Of a DNA stretch of 64,000 nucleotides, positions 16,480 to 24,645 are shown piece after piece (position 1 is the first letter of the stretch; each line of letters opens with the position of its first letter). This DNA is from Flavobacterium akiainvivens. GTDB taxonomy: Bacteria > Bacteroidota > Bacteroidia > Flavobacteriales > Flavobacteriaceae. The position numbers and the translations under genes are program-made. The DNA lies in contig NZ_LIYD01000005.1 in the NCBI RefSeq assembly GCF_001278115.1, positions 2,616,781 to 2,680,780 on the forward strand, read 5' to 3'. Below the pieces are notes generated by a model. The model made no database searches. It saw only the letters and a program-made list of their open reading frames with translations, and was not told the DNA's origin.

Positions 16480-17205
16480 ATGAGTTCAGGTATTGTAATA
16501 ATCCCTACCTACAACGAGATTGAAAATATAGATGCTGTATTGCAGGCGGTGTTTGCACTATCTACCCCTTTTGACGTACTAATAGTAGACGACAACTCGC
16601 CCGATGGTACCGCCGCACGCGTAAAGCAGCTTCAGGAAACCTATCCTGCAGGCAGGCTGCACCTTGTAGTGCGCGCAGGCAAAAACGGGCTGGGCACGGC
16701 TTATGTGCATGGCTTTAAATGGGCTATTGAGCGCAGGTATGATTACATTTTTGAGATGGATGCCGACCTCTCGCATAACCCAGCCGACCTGGAGCGCCTG
16801 CATGAGGCCTGCCTTAAAGGAGCCGATATGAGCATTGGCTCGCGCTATGTAACCGGGGTAAATGTAGTTAACTGGCCCCTGAGCCGCGTGCTTATGAGCT
16901 ATTTTGCATCAGTCTACGTGCGGTTTATAACCCGTGTAGACATTCGCGATGCCACAGCGGGGTTTGTATGCTACAAGCGCAAAGTACTGGAAAGCATAAA
17001 CCTCGACAGGATTAAGTTTGTGGGCTATGCCTTTCAGATAGAAATGAAATACCGAACCTGGGCAAACGGTTTTAATATTGTAGAAGTGCCCATAATATTT
17101 ACAGACCGCACCAAGGGTGTGAGCAAAATGAGCGGCGCCATTTTTAAAGAAGCCATTTTTGGCGTATTAACGCTGCGGATTAAAAAAATGCTGAACCGAC
17201 TATAA
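16480..17205 (+). CDS. Polyprenol-phosphate mannosyltransferase-like GT2 enzyme
   Basis: A 241-residue family-2 glycosyltransferase. Seen: IIPTYNEIENI at the N-terminus, VDDNSPDGTA near 40, EMDADLSHNP (DxD metal site) near 95, SIGSRYVTG near 125 and the acceptor region near 215 (DRTKGVSKMSG). This is the DPM1/Ppm1 catalytic domain pattern, transferring a hexose from a nucleotide sugar to a polyprenyl phosphate at the cytoplasmic face of the membrane. No C-terminal membrane domain is present. It is followed after 7 bp by dihydroorotase. Confidence 0.9.
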   Translation: MSSGIVIIPTYNEIENIDAVLQAVFALSTPFDVLIVDDNSPDGTAARVKQLQETYPAGRLHLVVRAGKNGLGTAYVHGFKWAIERRYDYIFEMDADLSHNPADLERLHEACLKGADMSIGSRYVTGVNVVNWPLSRVLMSYFASVYVRFITRVDIRDATAGFVCYKRKVLESINLDRIKFVGYAFQIEMKYRTWANGFNIVEVPIIFTDRTKGVSKMSGAIFKEAIFGVLTLRIKKMLNRL

Positions 17206-17212
17206 GATTATA

Positions 17213-18553
17213 ATGAACAGGATACTGATTAAGAATGCAAAAATTGTAAACGAAGGTTCAATTTTTGAAGGCGATGTTTTTATTGAAGACAAATACATTA
17301 AGGAAATTGCCGAAAAAATTAGCGCTAAGCACAGCGACGTTAAAATTATTGATGCCGAGGGGTCTTACCTTATTCCCGGGGCAATTGATGACCAGGTACA
17401 CTTTCGTGAGCCGGGGCTAACCCACAAGGGCTCTATTGAAACCGAAAGCCGTGCTGCGGTGGCCGGTGGTGTAACATCTTTCATAGACCAGCCCAACACG
17501 GTGCCTAATGCCGTAACGCAGGAACTCCTGGCCGATAAGTATGCCCGCGCTGCCGAGGTTAGCTATGCTAACTATGGCTTTATGATGGGTGGCACTAACG
17601 ACAACCTTGAGGAAATCCTGAAGACCGACCCTAAAAATGTGCCGGGTGTTAAGCTGTTCCTTGGCTCTTCTACAGGGAATATGCTGGTTGATAATCCTGA
17701 AACCATAGAAAAGATTTTCAGCAGCACACCTATGCTTATTGCAGTGCACTGCGAAGATGAGGCTACCATTAAGCACAACCTTGAAAAATACAAGGAAGAG
17801 TATGGCGATGATATCCCTGTAAAATTCCACCCGGAAATTCGCAGTGCCGAATCCTGTTATATCTCTTCTTCAAAAGCGGTTGAGCTGGCCAAGAAAACCG
17901 GCGCAAGGCTGCACGTTTTCCACGTAAGCACGGCTAAAGAGCTGGATTTGTTTACTAATAAAATTCCGCTTGAGGAGAAAAAAATTACCGCCGAGGTGTG
18001 TATACACCACCTGTGGTTTACCGATGCCGATTATGAAAAGAAAGGTGCACTGATTAAATGGAACCCTGCCGTTAAATCTGCCGCCGACCGCGATGCGCTA
18101 TGGAAAGCCCTTAACGACGACCGTATAGACGTTATTGCTACAGACCACGCCCCGCACACGCTTGAGGAAAAGAAAAACCCTTACACCTCTTCGCCAAGCG
18201 GCGGCCCGCTGGTACAGCATTCGGTTGTAGCCATGTTTGAGGCCTACCACCAAAAGAAAATATCTATTGAAAAAATAGTAGAGAAAATGGCCCACAACCC
18301 GGCCAAACTCTTTAAAATAGACAAAAGGGGCTTTATCCGCGAAGGCTATTTTGCCGACCTGGTTATTGTAAACCCGGGCCTGCCATGGAATGTTAAAAAA
18401 GAAAACATCCTGGCCAAGTGCGGCTGGTCTCCGTTTGAAGGCGTTAACTTCAAATCAAGGATTACTCACACCTTTGTAAACGGACAGCTGGTATACAGCA
18501 ACTGGAAAGTTAAAGACATAAAAGCCGGAGAAAGGCTTACGTTTGACAGGTAA
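17213..18553 (+). CDS. Dihydroorotase
   Basis: A 446-residue amidohydrolase for the third step of pyrimidine synthesis. Seen: IPGAIDDQVHFREPGLTHKG near 54-73, GVKLFLGSSTGNML near 150 (the family's metal-bridging Lys region), HCEDEATIKHN near 180, LHVFHVSTAKE near 238, and the catalytic Asp region DVIATDHAPHTLEEK near 310. The usual HxH metal motif reads QVH (Gln61, His63). I believe this is typical of Bacteroidota dihydroorotases, but it is worth a check. Tight operon with the glycosyltransferase. Confidence 0.93.
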   Translation: MNRILIKNAKIVNEGSIFEGDVFIEDKYIKEIAEKISAKHSDVKIIDAEGSYLIPGAIDDQVHFREPGLTHKGSIETESRAAVAGGVTSFIDQPNTVPNAVTQELLADKYARAAEVSYANYGFMMGGTNDNLEEILKTDPKNVPGVKLFLGSSTGNMLVDNPETIEKIFSSTPMLIAVHCEDEATIKHNLEKYKEEYGDDIPVKFHPEIRSAESCYISSSKAVELAKKTGARLHVFHVSTAKELDLFTNKIPLEEKKITAEVCIHHLWFTDADYEKKGALIKWNPAVKSAADRDALWKALNDDRIDVIATDHAPHTLEEKKNPYTSSPSGGPLVQHSVVAMFEAYHQKKISIEKIVEKMAHNPAKLFKIDKRGFIREGYFADLVIVNPGLPWNVKKENILAKCGWSPFEGVNFKSRITHTFVNGQLVYSNWKVKDIKAGERLTFDR

Positions 18554-18555
18554 GA

Positions 18556-18586
18556 AGCTTCTGAGCAACTTAGCTGCTTAGCAAGA
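18556..18586. repeat. 8-nt-period repeat
   Basis: GCTTCTGA, GCAACTTA, GCTGCTTA, GCAAGA: same family as the repeats at 3970-4083 and 6188-6243, placed between the dihydroorotase stop and its terminator. Confidence 0.7.
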
Positions 18587-18592
18587 ATATAG

Positions 18593-18633
18593 AAACAGCC
18601 TGCTCAACTTGATGAAGCAGGCTGTTTTTTTAT
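18593..18633 (+). terminator. Terminator of the dihydroorotase operon
   Basis: The perfect 12-bp stem AAACAGCCTGCT/AGCAGGCTGTTT is followed by a T run. Confidence 0.93.
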
Positions 18634-18653
18634 GCCCTGACGGGTATAATTTC

Positions 18654-18661
18654 TATCTTTG
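18654..18661 (+). promoter_or_regulatory. Promoter -7 box of the DUF4296 gene
   Basis: TATCTTTG lies 25 bp before ATG 18687. Confidence 0.65.
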
Positions 18662-18686
18662 GCATTCAATTTGTTTTTACAAAAGC

Positions 18687-19217
18687 ATGAAAAAAACAGC
18701 ATCAATCATTATATCAGCGGTATTGCTTGCGGCATGTGGCGGGCCTGAAAAACCCAAAAAGCTCCTTAGCCAGCAGGAAATGGAAAATATAACGTATGAT
18801 ATTTCGCTATTGCAGGCCATTCGCAGTTTTGCACCGCAAAAGCTTACCGATAATAATGTTGAGGCACACACCTACATTTATAAAAAGTATAAGATTGACA
18901 GCCTTACGCTGGCGCAAAACCAGATGTATTATGCGCAGGATTTAGAAACGTTTAAAAAAATCCAGCAAAGCGTGGCTGAAAGGCTTAAGGCCGATAAAAC
19001 AAAGGCATCTCCTAAAGATAAAACTACAGCACCGGCTACTGCAACCACACCTCCGGCACAAGTTGCTGTGCCCCCTCAAAAAACAAGCCCAGCACCCAAT
19101 GTTCCTGTACAAACGCCCGAACAAAAGGCTATAGCCAAACACAAGCGCGATTCAGTTAGGGCCGCTGCTGAGAAAAAGCTGAAGCGAGCGCCTTTACATA
19201 AGGTAAAGCAGGAGTAA
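18687..19217 (+). CDS. DUF4296 lipoprotein
   Basis: A 176-residue lipoprotein from ATG 18687 (signal ISAVLLAACGG, Cys near 18). The DUF4296 core follows: LLSQQEMENITYDISLLQAI, then YIYKKYKIDSLTLAQNQMYYAQDLETFKKIQQSVAERL. The C-terminal third is a low-complexity Pro/Ala/Thr linker (PATATTPPAQVAVPPQKTSP) with a basic tail. Function unknown. The last 62 bp overlap the 3' end of the convergent epimerase gene, so the two transcripts are antisense at their ends. Confidence 0.85.
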   Translation: MKKTASIIISAVLLAACGGPEKPKKLLSQQEMENITYDISLLQAIRSFAPQKLTDNNVEAHTYIYKKYKIDSLTLAQNQMYYAQDLETFKKIQQSVAERLKADKTKASPKDKTTAPATATTPPAQVAVPPQKTSPAPNVPVQTPEQKAIAKHKRDSVRAAAEKKLKRAPLHKVKQE

Positions 19218-20163
19218 ACGTATATCCTGTAGCAGCAACCATTTTTTTATTGTCATACGTTTCTGTGGCATGGCTTGAGTGTGCCATACTGCGGGTTAGC
19301 ATACGCTTTTTGCCCGTTAGTTTGCTCAGCAGCCAGTCGGCACGCCAGCCAATGCCCGTAAGCAGTTTTGTAGCATACATGGCAGGCCCTTTTTTATGCA
19401 TACCACTTGCAATAGCATCAAGCAATTCTTTAAAGTCAGGATTATCGGCTACCAGAATATAGCGTTCGCCGGTATAACTACCTTCCATAAGCAGCAGCAT
19501 GCTATTTACCACATCTTCAACCGCCACAATGCCGCAGCGCCCAAGGGTGTAAAAATACTGCCCGCGCTTTACAGCCTTTAGTACAGCACCACTACCCTGA
19601 TCCCAAAAACCGTGGCCAAAAATTAGCCCGGGATTCACAACCACCACACTTAGCCCTTCCTGCCAGGCGCGCCACACTTCCATCTCAGCACCATACTTAC
19701 TAATGGCATAATCGTTATGGCGTACTTCGGGGTTCCAGTCGGTTTCCTCATCAATCACACCGCCGGGCAGTAGTGGGTCGCCCAGGGCAGCAATAGAGCT
19801 TACGTGGCAAAACTTCTGCACGCCAAAAGCCAGCGCACAGTTTACCATATTGGCCGTGCCCTCTATATTTACCTTGCGTAACTCTTCTTCCTCACGCGGG
19901 TCGAACGATACATTTGCCGCGCAATGGTACACGTGCGTAACACCGGCAAAAGCATCTTCAAGGGTTGGAATATCGGTAACATCGCCCTGCACCCATTGTA
20001 TGGCATCAAAAAATTCTGCCTTGCCATAGTGGGCAAACAGGTTTTTGGTTTTGGCAATATTGCCGGGTGTGCGATACAGGGCACGCACAGGCTGCATGCC
20101 TTCGGTAAGCTTCAATAACAGGTGGGCACCTACAAGCCCGGTGCCTCCGGTAACTAATATCAT
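19156..20163 (-). CDS. NAD-dependent epimerase/dehydratase family protein
   Basis: A 335-residue extended short-chain dehydrogenase. The start MILVTGGTGLVGAHLL gives the GxxGxxG NAD site at the N-terminus; upstream codons overlap a repeat. It has VYHCAANVSFD near 75, the YAISKYGAE (YxxxK) active site near 150 and VVVNPGLIFG near 175. The pattern is like dihydroflavonol reductase-type family members; substrate unknown. In flavobacteria this gene is often next to DUF4296, here convergent and overlapping. Possibly read from near the repeat at 20200-20275. Confidence 0.88.
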   Translation of the reverse strand: MILVTGGTGLVGAHLLLKLTEGMQPVRALYRTPGNIAKTKNLFAHYGKAEFFDAIQWVQGDVTDIPTLEDAFAGVTHVYHCAANVSFDPREEEELRKVNIEGTANMVNCALAFGVQKFCHVSSIAALGDPLLPGGVIDEETDWNPEVRHNDYAISKYGAEMEVWRAWQEGLSVVVVNPGLIFGHGFWDQGSGAVLKAVKRGQYFYTLGRCGIVAVEDVVNSMLLLMEGSYTGERYILVADNPDFKELLDAIASGMHKKGPAMYATKLLTGIGWRADWLLSKLTGKKRMLTRSMAHSSHATETYDNKKMVAATGYTFTPALPYVKALASAFSQQRP

Positions 20164-20198
20164 AATTACAAAGTTAAGAAGATTGCGGGTTGTCTGTA

Positions 20199-20275
20199 TC
20201 ACAAAGTTTCGCAAAGGAGGCACAAAGAACCGCGAAGATTTAAATCCTCCTTTGTGAAACTTTGCGAAAGATGTC
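20199..20275. repeat. Inverted CACAAAG repeat pair
   Basis: CACAAAGTTTCGCAAAGGAGG is followed by an inverted version, CCTCCTTTGTGAAACTTTGCG, separated by CACAAAGAACCGCGAAG. It is related to the CTTTGTG/TTCGTG repeats elsewhere and could form a long hairpin between the divergent epimerase and tyrS genes. Confidence 0.75.
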
Positions 20276-20338
20276 TTTATTCTCGAAATAACAATGCATT
20301 ATTTTACAAATGTTTATTTGTGGTATACCAAGGCTTTG

Positions 20339-20346
20339 TATTTTTG
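20339..20346 (+). promoter_or_regulatory. Promoter -7 box of tyrS
   Basis: TATTTTTG lies 21 bp before ATG 20368 and excludes the longer upstream reading frame. Confidence 0.65.
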
Positions 20347-20367
20347 CACCTCAATAATTCTTTAACA

Positions 20368-21669
20368 ATGAAAAATTTAGTAACCGAACTGCAATGGAGG
20401 GGGCTTGTGCACGACATTATGCCCGGAACAGAAGATCAACTGCTTAAAGAAAGCACCACGGCTTATATAGGCTTTGACCCAACTTCTGATTCGCTACACA
20501 TAGGCAGCCTGGTTCCCATAATACTACTGGTACACCTAAAGCGTTTTGGCCACAGGCCGGTTGCCCTTGTGGGCGGCGCTACAGGCATGATAGGCGACCC
20601 AAGCGGCAAGAGCGATGAGCGCAACCTGCTTGACGAAGCCACACTAAACAAAAACGTTGAGGGCATTAAAGGTATCCTTTCGCGTTTTTTGGATTTTAAT
20701 TCAACGGAAGCCAATGCGCCGGTGCTGGTTAACAACTACGACTGGATGAAGGAATTCTCCTTTATTGGATTTGTGCGCGATGTAGGCAAGCGTATTACCG
20801 TAAACTACATGATGTCTAAAGACTCGGTTAAAAAGAGGCTTAACGGCGAGGCAGGCAACGGTATGTCGTTCACTGAGTTTACCTACCAGCTTATACAGGG
20901 GTATGACTTTTACCACCTGCACAAAACCCTGGGCGTTAAACTGCAAATGGGTGGCTCTGACCAGTGGGGTAACATAACCACGGGTACTGAGCTGGTGCGC
21001 CGCATGAACGACGAAGGCAATAAAGAGGCCTTTGCCATGACGTGCCCGCTTATTACCAAGGCAGACGGCTCTAAATTTGGCAAAAGCGAGGGTGGCAACG
21101 TGTGGCTTACCGCCGATAAAACATCGCCGTACAAGTTTTACCAGTTTTGGCTGAAGGTTAAAGACGAAGATGCCGAAAAGTATATTAAGATATTTACTTT
21201 CCTTACAGAGCCGGAAATTGAAGCTATAATTGAAGAACACAAGCAGGCGCCACACCTTTGGGCACTGCAAAGAAGGCTTGCCGCCGAGGTAACCAAATTT
21301 GTTCACGGTGAGGAAGCCCTTGAAGACGCCATTAAAAAATCAGAGTTTGTATTTTCTAAATACACCAAAGAAGACCTTGCCACACTTGACGAGGCTTTCT
21401 TTACCGATATTTTTGGTGAATTCTTTACCGCAGAAGTATCGGCTGCCGACCTTGAAAACACACAGGGTGCTATTGAGCAGCTGGCTGAGCTTACGGGTAT
21501 TTTCCCGTCGAGGGGCGAATCGCGCAAGGCGCTTGCCGCTAATGCGGTTGCCATAAACAGGGAAAAGATAAATGCCGACTACAAACTAAGCGATAAAGAC
21601 CTGCTGCTGGGTAAATACATACTGGTACAGCACGGTAAAAACAAATATTATGTAATTACAGTTAAATAA
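20368..21669 (+). CDS. tyrS: Tyrosyl-tRNA synthetase
   Basis: A 433-residue class I synthetase. It shows the tyrosine pocket and HIGH-like motif (YIGFDPTSDSLHIGSLVP), GGATGMIGDPSGKSDER, the QGYDFYHL...QMGGSDQWGN substrate region, the KMSKS-like KFGKSEGG loop near 235, and a C-terminal S4-type RNA-binding domain. The start at MKNLVTELQWRGL is set by family length and the -7 box; the frame stays open about 38 codons further upstream but crosses the promoter. Single gene with a terminator. Confidence 0.97.
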   Translation: MKNLVTELQWRGLVHDIMPGTEDQLLKESTTAYIGFDPTSDSLHIGSLVPIILLVHLKRFGHRPVALVGGATGMIGDPSGKSDERNLLDEATLNKNVEGIKGILSRFLDFNSTEANAPVLVNNYDWMKEFSFIGFVRDVGKRITVNYMMSKDSVKKRLNGEAGNGMSFTEFTYQLIQGYDFYHLHKTLGVKLQMGGSDQWGNITTGTELVRRMNDEGNKEAFAMTCPLITKADGSKFGKSEGGNVWLTADKTSPYKFYQFWLKVKDEDAEKYIKIFTFLTEPEIEAIIEEHKQAPHLWALQRRLAAEVTKFVHGEEALEDAIKKSEFVFSKYTKEDLATLDEAFFTDIFGEFFTAEVSAADLENTQGAIEQLAELTGIFPSRGESRKALAANAVAINREKINADYKLSDKDLLLGKYILVQHGKNKYYVITVK

Positions 21670-21670
21670 G

Positions 21671-21702
21671 AAAAGCGGTTCGAAAGAGCCGCTTTTTTGT
21701 TA
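21671..21702 (+). terminator. Terminator of tyrS
   Basis: The stem AAAAGCGG/CCGCTTTT (21671-21678 with 21689-21696) is followed by T. Confidence 0.85.
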
Positions 21703-21971
21703 CTAAGGATTACTACTGTAATATTTTTGTACAGAGCTTATAACATCATACATGTTAATCTGCCTTGGGCTTTTAGGAGGGTTAAACATATAAATTCCGG
21801 TTAGATACTGTACAGTATCAAGGTTTCCAGCTTATCAGGCGGCAGGCTATACAGCACGGCGCATTTTTCAGCAATAACTATAGTGTCGTTACCGGGATTT
21901 AATTTTGCTATAGTGGTTTTATTTTTACATGACACAAAAGCAAAAATGAGCATTAAACTTAAATATTTCAT
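21703..21971 (-). pseudogene. Small lipoprotein gene with a frameshift
   Basis: The minus-strand frame starts MKYLSLMLIFAFVSCKNK (lipoprotein signal, Cys near 15) and runs to LPPDKLETL before hitting a stop at 21801. In a different frame the same strand continues smoothly from about 21818 as DTVQYLTGIYMFNPPKSP, then RQINMYDVISSVQKYYSSNP and a stop at 21703-21705. The total span of 269 nt is one base short of a whole number of codons, so a one-base loss (or a sequencing error) near GAAACCTTGATACTG explains it. Either a decayed gene or an assembly error. No family recognised. Confidence 0.65.
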
Positions 21972-22038
21972 AGTAAAGAGATTGGCTACCAATATAACTC
22001 TTTTGCAATTAGGTTTAGTACCCGCTTAAAACAAAAAA

Positions 22039-22054
22039 ACCGCCCTGTGGCGGT
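22039..22054 (-). terminator. Terminator of the 22060-22494 gene
   Basis: The tight hairpin ACCGCC-CTGT-GGCGGT has a T run on the minus strand. Confidence 0.8.
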
Positions 22055-22059
22055 ATGTA

Positions 22060-22494
22060 TTAATCTAAAGACCAGTCAAACTCCTTAAGGAACAGGTTTT
22101 GGTTTTTACCTCCCTCTACTTCCATAATACAGCAGTCGCTGCTGGAGTGGGCATCATCGCTGTTGCGGCAGTAAATTTCGCCATCTGCATCAATGCCTAT
22201 GTAAAAGTGGTCGGCATTGTAGTTTGCTGCCCCGGCACTACGCACATTTTTAGGGTTAGAGCCGTGCAGGTAAAAACCATCGGCATCATCTTCTACCTTT
22301 ATGTCCATTTCAATAAGGCGGTCGCCACTACCGTTGTTGTACAGTACCCGCATTTTGCCTGTATTGTCGTCAAAAATAACCGCTGCTACGCTGTGCAGTG
22401 TTTGGGAAGAAGGAATAAACTTAATGTGATACACCTCCTGGGCTTTAGCCATAAAAGGCAACATCATTAGCAGTAAAAACAGTATTTTTTTCAT
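22060..22494 (-). CDS. Secreted protein of unknown function
   Basis: A 144-residue protein with a clear signal peptide (MKKILFLLLMMLPFMAKAQ, cleavage after AKA or AQ). The mature part is beta-rich and acidic, with DDNTGKMRVLYNNGSGDR, YIGIDADGEIYCRNSDD and a CC pair near 125. No lipobox. I do not recognise the family. It is bounded by its own terminator and lies downstream of rng on the same strand, with a separate hairpin between them. Confidence 0.75.
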   Translation of the reverse strand: MKKILFLLLMMLPFMAKAQEVYHIKFIPSSQTLHSVAAVIFDDNTGKMRVLYNNGSGDRLIEMDIKVEDDADGFYLHGSNPKNVRSAGAANYNADHFYIGIDADGEIYCRNSDDAHSSSDCCIMEVEGGKNQNLFLKEFDWSLD

Positions 22495-22584
22495 GGTAAG
22501 GGATTTTAGCACAACTAAATTATGTTAAAGAAACCTAAAATCCTATACCCATTTTTAGGTATATTAAGCAGAATGCCAGGCATA

Positions 22585-22622
22585 AAAAAACCGCCCCAAC
22601 ATCTTGTTAAGGCGGCTTTTGT
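22585..22622 (-). terminator. Terminator of rng
   Basis: The stem ACCGCC/GGCGGC region has A-rich and T-rich flanks; on the minus strand it runs into a T7 tract (22584-22590). Confidence 0.8.
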
Positions 22623-24184
22623 TACTCTGAAATAGCGTTTCCTTTGCTATCATAAAAGTGGTATTCTAAATACGTGTAAGCGTCACGCGGTATAATTTTT
22701 ACCCATTTTTTGTGTTCCAGGTACCATTTAGTCCTGATAGATGGGAACCCTTTAGTTAGGTATGCAGCCACAAAAGGGTGTGCATTAAGCACTACTTTTT
22801 TGTGGGTCTTAATAATTCTTTCAAGGTGGGCCGTTATGCGGTCTATAACCAGTATAGGGGCTTCAATTTCTCCGCCGCCACTTGGGTTTTCCTCCCTGGT
22901 TTTAATGTTTACTTCCGGCCTAACCCGTTGCCGTGTAATCTGGATTAACCCAAACTTACTCGGTGGCAGGATCTTGTGTTTCGCCTTATCGTCGCTCATT
23001 TCTTCCCTCAGGAAATCGTAGAGCTTTTTACGGTTATCGGGGTTGCCCATATCTATAAAGTCAACCACAATAATACCGCCCATATCCCGTAGCCTTAGCT
23101 GCCTTGCAATTTCGGCGGCGGCTATCATGTTTACCTCAAGGGCTGTATCTTCCTGGCTTTGGGCCTTGTTAGAGCGGTTACCACTGTTTACGTCTATAAC
23201 GTGCAGGGCTTCTGTATGCTCTATAATAAGGTAGGCGCCTTTGCTCATAGATACCGTTTTGCCAAAAGAGGTTTTAATTTGCCTTTCTATGTTGTATTTT
23301 TCAAACAGTGGCAAATCACGGTTTTGGTACATTTTAACGATATTGGCTTTTTGAGGGGCTATCTCCTGCAGATAGTCCTTCGTTTGGTAAAACAGGTCTT
23401 CGTCGTCTACATATATACCCGTAAAGGTGTCATTAAACACATCGCGCAATATGCTCGATACCCTGTTTACCTCGCCCAGCACTTTGCTGGGTGCGTGCGC
23501 CCCCGGCAGACGTTTGCACATGCCTGACCATTTATCAATCAGGTTTTGCAGGTCTTTATCCAGTTCGGCTACTTTTTTCCCTTCGGCTACCGTGCGCACA
23601 ATTACGCCGAAACCTTTTGGCCTTATGCTTTGTACAAGCCTTTTAAGACGGTCTTTTTCTTCCTTGCTTTCTATTTTTTGCGAAATAGAAATGCGGTCGC
23701 TAAAAGGCACCAGCACTACATAGCGGCCTGCCAGCGAAAGCTCTGAGCTTATGCGCGGGCCCTTTGTGCTTATGGGCTCTTTTACTACCTGAACCAAAAT
23801 AGACTGGTTAGCGCTTAGCACATCGGCTATGGCACCGTTTTTATCTATCTCAGGCTCAAAGGCAAAGTTTTTAAGGGAATAATCTTTAATCTTACCTGCG
23901 CTTACAAGTTTTATGAATTTCAATAAGGATTGCAGGTTGGGGCCCAGGTCATGATAATGCAAAAATGCATCTTTTTCAAACCCCACATTTACAAAGGCAG
24001 CATTTAGGCCGGCCACCGGCTTGCGGATTTTGGCCAGGTAAATATCGCCCACGTTAAAGGTGTTCTTGTTGTCCTCTTTTTCCTTTTCCTTATGTAATTC
24101 TATAAGTTTTCCATCTTTTAATAAGGCAAAATCTACGGCATCAGAACCAGATCGAATAATCAATTCTTTGTTCACACTGTACAT
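22622..24184 (-). CDS. rng: Ribonuclease E/G family endoribonuclease
   Basis: A 520-residue Rne/Rng catalytic core. An S1 RNA-binding domain lies near residues 38-130 (VGDIYLAKIRKPVAGLNAAFVNVGFEKDAFL, split by an insert typical of the family); the 5' sensor and RNase H-like region follow, then the metal Asp pair in HVIDVNSGN and VVDFIDMGNPDNRKKL. The usual CxxC zinc-link motif after the RQRVRPEV segment is absent; it reads IKTREENPSGGG instead. So it may tetramerise differently or not use zinc. Role: mRNA decay and rRNA processing. It lies in the HU-small basic protein-rng group. Confidence 0.93.
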   Translation of the reverse strand: MYSVNKELIIRSGSDAVDFALLKDGKLIELHKEKEKEDNKNTFNVGDIYLAKIRKPVAGLNAAFVNVGFEKDAFLHYHDLGPNLQSLLKFIKLVSAGKIKDYSLKNFAFEPEIDKNGAIADVLSANQSILVQVVKEPISTKGPRISSELSLAGRYVVLVPFSDRISISQKIESKEEKDRLKRLVQSIRPKGFGVIVRTVAEGKKVAELDKDLQNLIDKWSGMCKRLPGAHAPSKVLGEVNRVSSILRDVFNDTFTGIYVDDEDLFYQTKDYLQEIAPQKANIVKMYQNRDLPLFEKYNIERQIKTSFGKTVSMSKGAYLIIEHTEALHVIDVNSGNRSNKAQSQEDTALEVNMIAAAEIARQLRLRDMGGIIVVDFIDMGNPDNRKKLYDFLREEMSDDKAKHKILPPSKFGLIQITRQRVRPEVNIKTREENPSGGGEIEAPILVIDRITAHLERIIKTHKKVVLNAHPFVAAYLTKGFPSIRTKWYLEHKKWVKIIPRDAYTYLEYHFYDSKGNAISE

Positions 24185-24189
24185 TTTTA

Positions 24190-24487
24190 TCTGTTATAAG
24201 TGTTCAGTGTTCGGTGTTCAGTGTTCAGAGTCAGCAACCATGAACCATGAACTATGAACTATAAACAGTTTTTAGCAGATGGATTAAACAATAGTTTACA
24301 GGCATTGTTTGTACCCTTTTTCAGCTTTTAGCGGTCAGCTTTCAGCTTGAGTGAAGCTCAATTCTGATTTCTGAATTCTAAATTCTGAGTTTTTTTCAAT
24401 GAACGTCTGTCATTTTTTGGCTTTAGATGCGGGTAACGGATGATAAATTGTGTAATCTGCCATCTGTTACCTGCTATCTGCCGCCTT
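24190..24487. repeat. Cluster of four different 7-nt-period repeats
   Basis: The gap between rng and the small basic protein gene holds four heptamer runs in a row: GTTCAGT-type with CATGAAC/TATGAAC (24194-24262), TCAGCTT-type (24318-24352), ATTCTGA-type (24361-24390) and ATCTGCC-type (24452-24485). Each has its own consensus yet the same period. No gene is seen in this stretch. Confidence 0.8.
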
Positions 24488-24505
24488 TTTTTTCCTCTAA
24501 AAGAA

Positions 24506-24533
24506 AAAAAGTAGTTTAGAACTACTTTTTCTT
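24506..24533 (-). terminator. Terminator that includes the stop codon of the small basic gene
   Basis: The minus-strand stem AAAAAGTAGTT/AACTACTTTTT with a 3-nt loop; the TAG stop of the 24522-24614 gene lies within the stem. Confidence 0.8.
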
Positions 24534-24614
24534 CTTGTGACGGTTAGCTCTCGCTCTTTTCTTACGTTTGTGAGTAGCTACCTTATGTCTTTTCCTTTTC
24601 TTACCACTTGGCAT
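24522..24614 (-). CDS. Tiny lysine/arginine-rich protein, ribosomal-like
   Basis: A 30-residue frame MPSGKKRKRHKVATHKRKKR...RHKKKK: more than half of all residues are Lys or Arg, with three His. This composition and the compact terminator sharing its stop codon point to a real, abundant protein such as a small ribosomal protein. Candidates are a THX-like protein or the extra 50S protein reported from a Bacteroidota ribosome structure (bL38); I cannot confirm either. It starts 31 bp after HU on the same strand. Confidence 0.78.
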   Translation of the reverse strand: MPSGKKRKRHKVATHKRKKRARANRHKKKK

Positions 24615-24645
24615 ATTGTTCTAAGGGTGTTTGGTGGTTAATAAA

